Shown in pieces: positions 1-6,747 of a stretch of 7,847 bases of DNA; within the stretch, counting starts at the first letter, position 1; each line of letters starts with the position of its first letter. The stretch covers positions 1 through 7,847 of the forward strand of contig JAOZLR010000114.1 in NCBI GenBank assembly GCA_029934735.1, in the 5' to 3' direction. The position numbers and the translations under genes were made by a program. This DNA is from Bacteroidales bacterium (lineage in GTDB: Bacteria; Bacteroidota; Bacteroidia; Bacteroidales; JAADJA01). The notes under the pieces are model-generated. The model was not told the DNA's origin and did not search any database. It saw only the letters and a program-made list of their open reading frames with translations.

Positions 1-2489
1 TCATGGTAATAAACCCTTTTTACTCTTCTCGAAATGCTTGTTAAAACCTCATAAGGAATAGTATCAAGATCACGGGCAAGTATGGTAATCGGATGTTCAC
101 TGTCAAATACAATGACATCATCTCCCTCATTTACATCTATTCCGGTTATGTCAATCATACACATATCCATACAAATGCTCCCCACAAAAGGTGCCTCAAC
201 TCCTTTAATATACAGCCTCCCTTTGCCATTACTAAGTTTTCTGTCAAGACCATCGGCATAACCAATCGGAACAACAGCTATTATCATCTCCTTTTCTGCC
301 CTCCATGTCCGGTTATATCCGATTGTTTCTCCAGGATTTATCTTCTTTATTTGCGATATTGTTGATCTCAGAGTACTCACATTTTCCAGATTATCTTCAT
401 TGGATATAACTGACGACACACCATAAAGGCTAATACCGAGTCTAACCATATCAAACTGATATTGTGGGAAACGAGTTATTCCGGCTGAGTTCAGTATATG
501 CATCATAATATGATGATCGGAATGAGCCTTGATTTTCTCTGCCATTGCCTTAAACTGCCCGACCTGATAATCTGTGAAGTCATCATCGTCCGAATCTTCG
601 CTTGAGGCGAGATGTGAAAATACTGACTGGAGATATACCGAATGGATTTTCGACAATTTTGCAATTAGCTCGTCAATTTCATCAGAAAGAAAACCGAGCC
701 TATGCATTCCTGTATCAAGCTTAATATGAATTTTTATAGGTTTGTTTTCTGGTATTATATTCCGCCTTATTGCTTCTTCAAGTAAGTGTAATGACCTGAA
801 ACTATAAATCTCAGGTTCAAGGTTATGCTTTATTATATCATCAAAACTTTGTTCTTCTGGATTCATCACCATAATTGGAACTTTTATCCCCGACTTCCTA
901 AGTTCGATCCCCTCGTCAGCATAAGCCACAACAAGGTAATCAACATGATGGTACTGAAGAATATTAGCAATCTCAAAGCTCCCACTTCCGTATGAGAAAG
1001 CCTTGACCATGGCCATAATATTTGTTTCCGGTCTAAGCTTTTGTCTAAAATAATCAAGGTTATTAATTAGCGCGTTTAGATTTATTTCGAGGATCGTCTC
1101 GTGAGCCTTTTGTTGCAGTGCCTGACTTATCTGCTCAAACTCAAAAATCCGGGCGCCTTTCAGCAAAATTGTTTCATTCTGAAAATTGGCAAATGAGCAC
1201 TTTTGAAGAAAATCACCTGTCGTAGGATAAAAAGCTTTCTCACCAGTAAATTTACCTGAATGGTTGCTAATGGCTTTTCCAATTCCAATAAGTTTATCAA
1301 TACCTTTATTGTTTATCAAGCTTGCAACTTCCTCATAAAGGTCATCATCATTTTGTCCGCTCTGCAGAATATCTGAAAGAATCACAGTCTTTCTTTTATG
1401 TTGATTCTGTTGATTCAGAAAATCCAAAGCTATGTTTAAGGAATTAATATCAGAATTATAGCTATCATTAATAACCGAGCAATGATTAACCCCCTCTTTC
1501 ATCTCAAGGCGCATTGCAATTGGCTGGAGGCTAGTCATTCTTTGAGCAATAATATCATTGTCATATCCAAGAAACAACATTGTAGCCCAACAATGAATTG
1601 CATTTTCAAGCGAAGCATCGTCAGTAAAAGGTATTGTAATTCCAATTTCATCACCTCTATAAATCGCCTTAATTGTCAAAGTGTTATTTCTGTTTCGTAT
1701 CGGTTTTTTAACCAAAAGGTCAACATCCTGCTCTTCCTTACGACTCCAGGTAAATGCATTAATATTTCCAAGTATTTCCGATTTGATAATTGTCTCCTGA
1801 ATAGCAGAATAATCAGGACAATAGATTAAAGTATCAACTTTTGTAAAAAGCTTCAGTTTCTCTCCTGCTTTCTGATTTATGGTAATAAAATTTTCGCTGT
1901 GTGCAGGGCCGATGTTTGTAAAAATCCCAATTGTTGGATTTATTATCCCCCTTAGCCTGTCCATCTCGTCAGGCTCTGAAATTCCGGCTTCAAACACAGC
2001 GAAGTCAAAACCCGGGCGCATTTGCCATACAGATAGCGGAACGCCTATTTGAGAATTATAGCTTTTCGGACTTCTTATGATCTTCGTATCGGGGCTCATC
2101 AACTGGAACAACCACTCCTTAACAATTGTCTTTCCATTGGAGCCTGTAATGCCAATAACAGGGATATCAAAGTGCAGACGATGCCGTGTGGCAAATTTCT
2201 GAAGAGCATCAAGTGTATTTTCAACCAATATGTAGTTTGCATCCTTATGTTCCACTATATCCTCGGATACAACAAAATTCCTGACACCCTTTTCGTAAAG
2301 TTCATTTATGTACTTATGCCCGTTATTTTTTTTTGAAACCAGAGCAAAGAAAAGGGAATCCTCAGGAGTAACAAGTCTTCTGGAATCAATTAGAATATCG
2401 GAGATTACTTTCCCTTCAGCTCCTTCATTAATAAGCTCACCATTTGTGAATTCCGTAACATCATTTATCGAATATTTTACCGAAGACAT
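1..2489 (-). CDS. murF-alr: Bifunctional UDP-MurNAc-tripeptide:D-Ala-D-Ala ligase / alanine racemase (MurF-Alr fusion), C-terminus cut by the window edge
   Basis: One uninterrupted frame of 829 complete codons runs from the ATG at 2487-2489 to the left edge. The N-terminal half is MurF, the cytoplasmic ATP-dependent ligase that adds D-Ala-D-Ala to UDP-MurNAc-tripeptide. It shows the P-loop GSNGKT at residues 116-121 (Lys120), DASLENAIHC at 291-300 and NDSYNSD at 341-347. From about residue 463 (HETILEINLNAL) the protein is a fold-type III PLP alanine racemase. It has the PLP-binding Lys496 in MVKAFSYGSG, the HILNSAG segment, the second catalytic Tyr725 in TIGYNRTW and the substrate-site motif SICMDMCMID at 771-780. 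The last readable residues (SRRVKRVYYH) are typical of an Alr C-terminus, so only a few residues should be missing. The start lies 7 nt after the pdxA stop, so the two genes are almost certainly in one transcript. This fusion is a known Bacteroidota arrangement; both active sites look intact. Confidence 0.96.
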   Translation of the reverse strand, partial: MSSVKYSINDVTEFTNGELINEGAEGKVISDILIDSRRLVTPEDSLFFALVSKKNNGHKYINELYEKGVRNFVVSEDIVEHKDANYILVENTLDALQKFATRHRLHFDIPVIGITGSNGKTIVKEWLFQLMSPDTKIIRSPKSYNSQIGVPLSVWQMRPGFDFAVFEAGISEPDEMDRLRGIINPTIGIFTNIGPAHSENFITINQKAGEKLKLFTKVDTLIYCPDYSAIQETIIKSEILGNINAFTWSRKEEQDVDLLVKKPIRNRNNTLTIKAIYRGDEIGITIPFTDDASLENAIHCWATMLFLGYDNDIIAQRMTSLQPIAMRLEMKEGVNHCSVINDSYNSDINSLNIALDFLNQQNQHKRKTVILSDILQSGQNDDDLYEEVASLINNKGIDKLIGIGKAISNHSGKFTGEKAFYPTTGDFLQKCSFANFQNETILLKGARIFEFEQISQALQQKAHETILEINLNALINNLDYFRQKLRPETNIMAMVKAFSYGSGSFEIANILQYHHVDYLVVAYADEGIELRKSGIKVPIMVMNPEEQSFDDIIKHNLEPEIYSFRSLHLLEEAIRRNIIPENKPIKIHIKLDTGMHRLGFLSDEIDELIAKLSKIHSVYLQSVFSHLASSEDSDDDDFTDYQVGQFKAMAEKIKAHSDHHIMMHILNSAGITRFPQYQFDMVRLGISLYGVSSVISNEDNLENVSTLRSTISQIKKINPGETIGYNRTWRAEKEMIIAVVPIGYADGLDRKLSNGKGRLYIKGVEAPFVGSICMDMCMIDITGIDVNEGDDVIVFDSEHPITILARDLDTIPYEVLTSISRRVKRVYYH

Positions 2490-2496
2490 AAATTAT

Positions 2497-3609
2497 TTAT
2501 CTAACCTGATTGTTGTTTCTTTCATCGGTCTTTTTCCCATTTCCATTCCCGCCTATCGGTAAAGGATTTTTTGAAATCTCTTCGTAGATTTTTCTATTTT
2601 TAAAGATATTTACAGCAAGATATAGAGCCTCCCGGAATGAATCGGGAGAAGCTTTTTTCTTTCCTGCAATGTCAAAGGCCGTTCCGTGAGCAGGTGATGT
2701 CCTCACATAAGGAAGACCGGCAGTAAAGTTAACACCGGTACCAAAAGCAAGTGTTTTGAATGGCAGCATACCCTGATCATGATAAAGTGAGATTACACCA
2801 TCAAATTTTGTATAATTTGCAGAACCAAAAAAACCATCGGCAGGATATGGCCCAAAACACAAGATTTCTTCATCATAAGCCCTTTTTATTGCCGGGATTA
2901 TTATTTCTGTCTCTTCATTTCCAATAACTCCATCGTCACCAGCATGAGGATTAAGCCCAAGAACTGCGATTCTGGGTTTAGTAATTGCAAAATCCTTTAT
3001 CAAAGATTCATTCATAATCCTGACCTTTCTCAAAATAAGGTCTTCAGTTATTGCAGCCGAAACATCTTTCAAAGGAATATGGCCGGTTATTATCCCGATT
3101 CTCAGATTTTCGCTCACCATCATCATTAAATAATCTGTAGCATTGAATTTATTTGCCAAATATTCAGTATGACCCGGAAATAGAAATGATTCGGAGTGAA
3201 TGCTCTTTTTATTAATAGGGGCTGTTACAAGCACATCAATTGAGTTATGCATTAAATCCGCTACTGCTTTCTCAAGAGCAAGGACAGCAAGCTCGCCGGC
3301 TTTCTCTGACAATTTTCCAATCTCAATCTTTACTTCCTGATCATAACAGTTGATAATGTTTACACGATTCGGATTTGCCAAATCGGCTTTACGAACAAGG
3401 TTAAATGATATATCTGTATAATTGAGCGTTTTACGATAATATGATGCTATTTTTGACGATCCGAAAATAACCGGAGTCAATATTTGCATCATCCTCTTAT
3501 CAAGAAAAGTCTTAATGATAATCTCATAACTAATCCCGTTAAAATCGCCATGAGAAATTCCCACTCTGACCTTTCTCTCTTTATCCTTTTCTTTGTTTTT
3601 TATCATCAT
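2497..3609 (-). CDS. pdxA: 4-hydroxythreonine-4-phosphate dehydrogenase PdxA
   Basis: This 370-residue protein has the usual length for the family. PdxA is a cytoplasmic, divalent-metal- and NAD-dependent enzyme that oxidises 4-phosphohydroxy-L-threonine in the DXP-dependent pathway to pyridoxal phosphate. Visible motifs are GISHGDFNGISYE (residues 17-29), TAPINKKSIH (129-138), PGHTEYLANK (145-154), GLNPHAGDDG (218-227) and YHDQGMLPFK (276-285). His147, His222 and His277 match the three metal-binding histidines of the family. The segment near residue 305 reads SPAHGTAFDIAG, where an Asp is the residue I expect before the His; His308 itself is kept. The N-terminus is Lys-rich. Two adjacent ATGs (codons 1 and 2) are possible starts and the choice hardly changes the product. 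There is a good promoter just upstream, and murF-alr follows after 7 nt. The PLP made is the cofactor of the racemase half of that downstream protein, which may explain the pairing (inference). Confidence 0.95.
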   Translation of the reverse strand: MMIKNKEKDKERKVRVGISHGDFNGISYEIIIKTFLDKRMMQILTPVIFGSSKIASYYRKTLNYTDISFNLVRKADLANPNRVNIINCYDQEVKIEIGKLSEKAGELAVLALEKAVADLMHNSIDVLVTAPINKKSIHSESFLFPGHTEYLANKFNATDYLMMMVSENLRIGIITGHIPLKDVSAAITEDLILRKVRIMNESLIKDFAITKPRIAVLGLNPHAGDDGVIGNEETEIIIPAIKRAYDEEILCFGPYPADGFFGSANYTKFDGVISLYHDQGMLPFKTLAFGTGVNFTAGLPYVRTSPAHGTAFDIAGKKKASPDSFREALYLAVNIFKNRKIYEEISKNPLPIGGNGNGKKTDERNNNQVR

Positions 3610-3626
3610 ATAAAAATTTATGGCTG

Positions 3627-3658
3627 CAAAGATAAAAAATTGAACAGCAAGATTTAAA
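3627..3658 (-). promoter_or_regulatory. Predicted Bacteroidota-type promoter for pdxA-murF-alr
   Basis: On the minus strand a -7 box TATCTTTG (3627-3634) matches TAnnTTTG exactly. A -33-like TTTA (3655-3658, three of four bases of TTTG) lies 20 nt upstream. The pdxA ATG begins 17 nt downstream of the -7 box, implying a very short leader. The -33 box overlaps the TAA stop of the aminopeptidase gene, so pdxA-murF-alr can be transcribed on its own as well as by read-through. The promoter is predicted only from consensus and position. Confidence 0.6.
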
Positions 3659-5090
3659 CTTTACTTTTTATAAAGTTGAATAACAACCTCACACCAACCC
3701 CGGTACCACCTCTGGTGCTATACTTGTATGGCTTCCCAAGAAAAGCGGGGCCTGCAATGTCAAGGTGAATATACGGATAACCAGTAAAGTGCTCCAGAAA
3801 CTTTCCTGCGGTAATTGCACCGGCTTCCGGCCCACCGATATTTTTAATATCGGCAATATCAGATTTTATCTCATCATAATAATCCTCCCAAAGAGGAAAT
3901 TCCACAAGACGTTCATTAACATTTTCACCACTCTTTTTCAAAAGGATAAATTCCTTGTCAGCACCTGAATTCATAGCAACAATACCAAATTTTCCAATTG
4001 CTCTCATCGCAGCTCCTGTAAGTGTTGCTACATCAATAACAAGCTCAGGATCATATTGCTTAGCATAACTCAATGCATCAGCAAGTATCATTCGGCCCTC
4101 AGCATCGGTATTAATTACCTCCACCTGTGTTTTATCATACATTGTAATCACATCGCCACTTACATAGGCATTTCCATTTAAACGGTTATCCGTTGCAGGA
4201 ATAAGGGCAATAACATGAACAGGAAGCCTTGCAGCAGCAATAGCATAAAGAGCACCCGATACAGCAGCAGCACCACCCATATCACTCTTCATATCATACA
4301 TAAACTCTCCCGTCTTAATGTTCAGTCCACCGGTGTCGTAAACAACACCTTTTCCAACAAAAATATAAGGCTTCTTATTAACTGCATTTTTTGGCTTCCA
4401 CTCCATTATTGTAAAAGTAGGTGGATCAACACTTCCTTTGTTCACTGCCAGCAAACCACCCATTTTCAATGACTCTATCTTCTTTTTGTTTAAAACTTCA
4501 ACCTTGGCATCCGACTTCTTTCCCAGCTTTTCAATCTCTTTCGAAAAGGTAACAGCATTGAGATATGATACAGGCTCATTCACAAAATTCCTTGCAGTAT
4601 ATGTTGCATCTATAACGATATTCGATTGGTCAATCAGCTTCTCATCAAGATTTTTCGAATAGAGGTCGATTGAATTCAGCGAATTCATTTTCTCAGCAGG
4701 CTCTTTCTTATATTTCAGAAACTGATAATTCCCCAAAGCCATTCCTTCGGCATAAGCAAGCAACTCTTCCTGCTTCCCTTCAATATCAACCAAAACTACA
4801 GAATTAAGCTTGTTACCATTGATCTTGCTCAGCAATTTATTTCCTGCACTCCGGTACTCCTCAAGTCTTTTTGTTCTGACTCTTTCCTTCTTTAGAATAT
4901 TTACAAAAATCCAGTTTGTAAAATGATTGAATGAAAAAGTATCTCTTTTGTTGTCTCTGTATTGAGTTCTGATAAATTTTATCTCCTCTTTTGAAAGATA
5001 TTTCTCATCAAGATTTCTAAGGTCAGTTATCAAAAATACAAGGTTTTCCTTTTTGGAAAGTCTTTCGGTCTTACTTATTATAGTTAGCAT
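3654..5090 (-). CDS. M17 family leucyl (cytosol) aminopeptidase
   Basis: This 478-residue protein is a PepA-like M17 aminopeptidase, a dinuclear-metal enzyme that removes N-terminal residues from peptides. The C-terminal catalytic domain (about 165-478) has the metal ligands in the spacing of E. coli PepA: Lys247, Asp252, Asp270, Asp329 and Glu331. The catalytic Lys259 and Arg333 are also in register. The family signature reads NTDAEGRMILADAL (327-340), preceded by VGKGVVYDTGG and followed by DVATLTGAAMRAIG. The N-terminal domain (1-160) is divergent, as usual for this family. There is no signal peptide or membrane segment, so it should be cytoplasmic. The start ATG (5088-5090) sits 32 nt downstream of a good -7 box. 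The likely role is peptide turnover. The gene is co-directional with pdxA, 44 nt upstream of its start, so read-through is possible but pdxA also has its own promoter. Confidence 0.96.
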   Translation of the reverse strand: MLTIISKTERLSKKENLVFLITDLRNLDEKYLSKEEIKFIRTQYRDNKRDTFSFNHFTNWIFVNILKKERVRTKRLEEYRSAGNKLLSKINGNKLNSVVLVDIEGKQEELLAYAEGMALGNYQFLKYKKEPAEKMNSLNSIDLYSKNLDEKLIDQSNIVIDATYTARNFVNEPVSYLNAVTFSKEIEKLGKKSDAKVEVLNKKKIESLKMGGLLAVNKGSVDPPTFTIMEWKPKNAVNKKPYIFVGKGVVYDTGGLNIKTGEFMYDMKSDMGGAAAVSGALYAIAAARLPVHVIALIPATDNRLNGNAYVSGDVITMYDKTQVEVINTDAEGRMILADALSYAKQYDPELVIDVATLTGAAMRAIGKFGIVAMNSGADKEFILLKKSGENVNERLVEFPLWEDYYDEIKSDIADIKNIGGPEAGAITAGKFLEHFTGYPYIHLDIAGPAFLGKPYKYSTRGGTGVGVRLLFNFIKSKV

Positions 5091-5122
5091 AATTGGATTG
5101 TTTTTAATAAATTATCTGCCTG

Positions 5123-5153
5123 CAAAGATAGTCAGAATAATGAAAGAGTAAAA
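5123..5153 (-). promoter_or_regulatory. Predicted Bacteroidota-type promoter for the leucyl aminopeptidase gene
   Basis: The -7 box TATCTTTG (5123-5130, minus strand) matches TAnnTTTG perfectly and lies 32 nt upstream of the ATG. A TTTT element (5150-5153) with a 19-nt spacer is the best -33 candidate, three of four bases of TTTG. The extended -7 box TATCTTTGCA is identical to the one in front of pdxA. The prediction rests on consensus and position. Confidence 0.6.
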
Positions 5154-5179
5154 GATATTTGATTATTGATGTGGAAGGC

Positions 5180-5215
5180 TAAACCGTAAGGTTTATACGA
5201 AGGAGCTAAACCTTA
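5180..5215. repeat. Overlapping inverted repeats built from three TAAACC units (two alternative hairpins)
   Basis: A perfect 9-bp inverted repeat, TAAGGTTTA (5187-5195) with TAAACCTTA (5207-5215), has an 11-nt loop. The same central GGTTTA (5190-5195) can instead pair with TAAACC at 5180-5185 across a 4-nt GTAA loop. The two stems share one arm and exclude each other. The element lies between the 3' end of the DUF302 gene (5298) and the aminopeptidase promoter (-33 at 5150-5153). No T tract follows on either strand, so it is not a classic intrinsic terminator. It may be an operator, an RNA processing or termination structure, or a small dispersed palindromic repeat. The sequence alone does not decide. 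Confidence 0.5.
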
Positions 5216-5297
5216 ATGAAAACAAGTAGTGTACATAGGCTGTTATTAACCCATAACTCTGGATACCTCAAAAATAGCACTTTACATTTTACTCCAA

Positions 5298-6200
5298 TTA
5301 ATCCTCTGTCAATTCTTCCATTACATCTTCAACATCACCGGGAGTACTTGATATCTTCATAAACTGTCCCATTGTCAGTTCAGGCCAGAGCAGGGCAAAG
5401 CGATATTTTCCGTGAAGCATAGTAGCTTCTTTTCCCTGTAAAATTATTTCGTAAGGCATTGCCGCAATGTGATCCTCACCGATTATCGGCAGGAAATGAC
5501 CTTCACCTTCTTCAGGATCAAGCAAGGCTATACCAAAAATGGCAACCTCCTTATTCGGGAATACCAATTCGTAAACTTTCAATGTATTTCCCTTTTTTGC
5601 CTCCAGATTTTTACGAATGACACTCAGTCCTTCATCAAAAGAGTCAAATTCGTTTAGCTCAACAGGATCAGTAAAATAAGGCATCATCATCATATAATGA
5701 TAATCCTTCAGGTCATCAAGTTCAACACCACCACCAAAGGGAGTAAAATCAGAACCCACCACTTTCAAGGCTTCTTTTGCATCATTCGAAACAGCAGTCA
5801 ATTCACCAATATGTTTATCTGTCTCATCCATTAAGTATGCGTAAAAAAGGTAAGGAGGATTTAACATTGAGACGATAATTTTTCCATCTTTCTCTACAAA
5901 TCCGATTTTTAATACACTTGCCAGAGCTCCTCTGTCCTTAACCTTCAGAGAAATTTTTTGCAGATCATCGCGAGTGTATGCAATAACATAAAGCCCTGCC
6001 TTAGTTTCGGGATGATATTCACCAATTATATCAAAACCTTTTGATGTTAAAGCATCTTTAACTTGCTTAACAGCTTCATCCATACTAACTGTTAGTTCAC
6101 CAACTTTTAAATATGGTGATAGTTTATCTTCCGCATAAGAGTTAATTGTTAATGCCAGGACTAACATTACAACAGCAAAAGGAGTGATTAACTTTTTCAT
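5298..6200 (-). CDS. Secreted two-domain DUF302-like protein of unknown function
   Basis: This 300-residue protein starts with a clear Sec signal peptide: MKK, a hydrophobic stretch from about 4 to 18, and likely cleavage after SYA (Ala23). It should be periplasmic or outer-surface. Residues 38-62 (VSMDEAVKQVKDAL...GFDIIGEY) resemble the start of the DUF302 (TT1751-like) fold. A similar start recurs at 186-212 (DSFDEGLSVIRKNL...). The end of each half also matches in pattern: PFGGGVELDDLKDYHYMMMMP (154-174) against PYEIILQGKEATMLHGKYRFALLWP (249-273). I therefore read it as two tandem copies of one domain, about twice the length of ordinary DUF302 proteins. An HYMMMM segment (His168, Met170-173) could bind metal or haem, but that is speculation. 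It is divergent from the octaheme cytochrome gene 565 nt away, which suggests a shared cell-envelope redox role (inference). The biochemical function is unknown to me. The stop is followed by the repeat-containing 5091-5297 interval. Confidence 0.85.
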   Translation of the reverse strand: MKKLITPFAVVMLVLALTINSYAEDKLSPYLKVGELTVSMDEAVKQVKDALTSKGFDIIGEYHPETKAGLYVIAYTRDDLQKISLKVKDRGALASVLKIGFVEKDGKIIVSMLNPPYLFYAYLMDETDKHIGELTAVSNDAKEALKVVGSDFTPFGGGVELDDLKDYHYMMMMPYFTDPVELNEFDSFDEGLSVIRKNLEAKKGNTLKVYELVFPNKEVAIFGIALLDPEEGEGHFLPIIGEDHIAAMPYEIILQGKEATMLHGKYRFALLWPELTMGQFMKISSTPGDVEDVMEELTED

Positions 6201-6237
6201 ATCTATCTATTTAAATTTAATTACGTTTACCGGATAG

Positions 6238-6267
6238 CAAAAGTAATTACAGAAAATTAAAATCAAA
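6238..6267 (-). promoter_or_regulatory. Predicted Bacteroidota-type promoter for the DUF302 gene
   Basis: The minus strand reads TTTG (6264-6267), an 18-nt spacer, then TACTTTTG (6238-6245). Both boxes match the Bacteroidota consensus (TTTG and TAnnTTTG) perfectly. The -7 box is 37 nt upstream of the ATG at 6198-6200, giving a leader of roughly 30 nt. The leader has no Shine-Dalgarno sequence, as is common in this phylum. Confidence 0.65.
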
Positions 6268-6331
6268 GCAATTTTTATTATTTATAGAGGTTACAAATAA
6301 ATATGCAAACTTCTATATAAGTAGATATTGA

Positions 6332-6454
6332 AAAAAAGAAAAAGTAGAATTGGTTTTATCTGAATTCAAGAAAGATGGTATAATTGGAATTGGCGGGGAA
6401 ATGATTGATATTCTTGATGTAGATCGCCTCGAACAAATTAAGAAGATTGGCTAA
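6332..6454 (+). pseudogene. 3' remnant of a Crp/Fnr-family transcriptional regulator gene
   Basis: A 40-codon reading frame ends at TAA 6452-6454 and encodes the typical C-terminal end of a Crp/Fnr regulator. It contains VLSEFKKDGII, the end of the recognition helix plus start of the beta-wing of the HTH_Crp domain, then the wing and ILDVDRLEQIKKIG. Intact family members are usually about 220 residues, with an N-terminal cyclic-nucleotide-binding-like sensor domain followed by the HTH. Here the sensor domain and the first HTH helix are missing. An in-frame TGA at 6329-6331 closes the frame immediately upstream, no start codon is available there, and no other part of the gene is recognisable to its left. 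I therefore call it a decayed remnant. Crp/Fnr regulators are common neighbours of respiratory cytochrome genes, so it may once have controlled the flanking pair (inference). The identification rests on motif recognition, without an alignment. Confidence 0.7.
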
Positions 6455-6554
6455 TACCTGAACCTTTTCCCCTGAAAAACTCAGCTGGCAATACTATTTC
6501 TCCCAGACTTATTTAAAACAATAATAAATTACAACCCGGAATATCATTAATACC

Positions 6555-6570
6555 AGTGCACACTAGCACT
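6555..6570. promoter_or_regulatory. Short dyad AGTGC-N6-GCACT, candidate operator
   Basis: AGTGC (6555-6559) and GCACT (6566-6570) form a perfect 5-bp inverted repeat around ACACTA. It lies about 140 nt upstream of the predicted cytochrome -7 box. Five-base arms are easily produced by chance, so this is only a candidate protein-binding site. Confidence 0.25.
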
Positions 6571-6636
6571 ATAAATATTTTATACCCCTATTATTCAGCC
6601 TTCTACAAAATAATTATTAAGTTTCATATATACATA

Positions 6637-6654
6637 TCACTTATTAAAAAGTGA
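6637..6654. promoter_or_regulatory. Dyad TCACTT-N6-AAGTGA upstream of the cytochrome promoter, candidate operator
   Basis: TCACTT (6637-6642) and AAGTGA (6649-6654) are perfect 6-bp arms around ATTAAA. The dyad centre is about 30 nt upstream of the predicted -33 element (6675) and about 65 nt upstream of the expected transcription start. That position suits an activator. Its half-sites do not match standard Crp (TGTGA-N6-TCACA) or Fnr (TTGAT-N4-ATCAA) sites in the usual orientation, so the cognate regulator is unknown. Confidence 0.35.
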
Positions 6655-6674
6655 GTATAAATTTCATTCAGAGT

Positions 6675-6704
6675 ATTGACTAAATGTAACAAAAACTAAT
6701 TTTG
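6675..6704 (+). promoter_or_regulatory. Predicted Bacteroidota-type promoter for the octaheme cytochrome gene
   Basis: The -7 box TAATTTTG (6697-6704) matches TAnnTTTG perfectly. ATTG (6675-6678, three of four bases of TTTG) lies 18 nt upstream as a -33 candidate. Transcription would begin near 6711, giving a leader of about 55 nt before the ATG at 6766. The weaker -33 box would fit a promoter that needs an activator, but this is inference. Confidence 0.6.
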
Positions 6705-6729
6705 CCCGCTATTAATACTTAACGTAACA

Positions 6730-6747
6730 TCATATATATCATATATA
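6730..6747 (+). repeat. Tandem 9-bp direct repeat TCATATATA x2 in the cytochrome leader
   Basis: Two exact, adjacent copies of TCATATATA occupy 6730-6738 and 6739-6747. They lie within the predicted 5' untranslated leader, 18 nt before the start codon. They may influence leader structure or bind a regulator in tandem. Low-complexity AT sequence can also arise by replication slippage, so the functional case is weak. Confidence 0.45.

Noticed and set aside
93..365. Plus-strand open frame of about 90 codons at the left end
   Set aside because: It lies entirely antisense to the alanine racemase half of murF-alr, which is intact with all motifs. It has no recognisable domain.
1..2489. Possible frameshift or separate genes at the MurF/Alr junction
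   Set aside because: Reading the frame codon by codon showed no stop from the ATG at 2489 to the edge. MurF and Alr motifs are in the same frame, so this is the known fusion.
2497..2562. Possible plus-strand genes across the pdxA/murF-alr junction (2049-2562)
   Set aside because: Both minus-strand genes are continuous and motif-complete here. The plus-strand frames have no coding features.
5216..5297. Possible small gene or terminator downstream of the DUF302 gene
   Set aside because: I saw no convincing start with coding pattern and no GC-rich hairpin with a T tract in this stretch.
6465..6478. TTTTC-CCCT-GAAAA stem as an intrinsic terminator
   Set aside because: The stem has only 5 bp, mostly A-T pairs, and no T tract follows. 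At best it is a decayed terminator of the broken regulator gene, so it is mentioned only in the intergenic entry.
6637..6654. Assigning the dyad as a Crp or Fnr binding site
   Set aside because: The half-sites and their orientation do not match the standard consensus of either regulator, so it is listed only as a candidate operator of unknown specificity.
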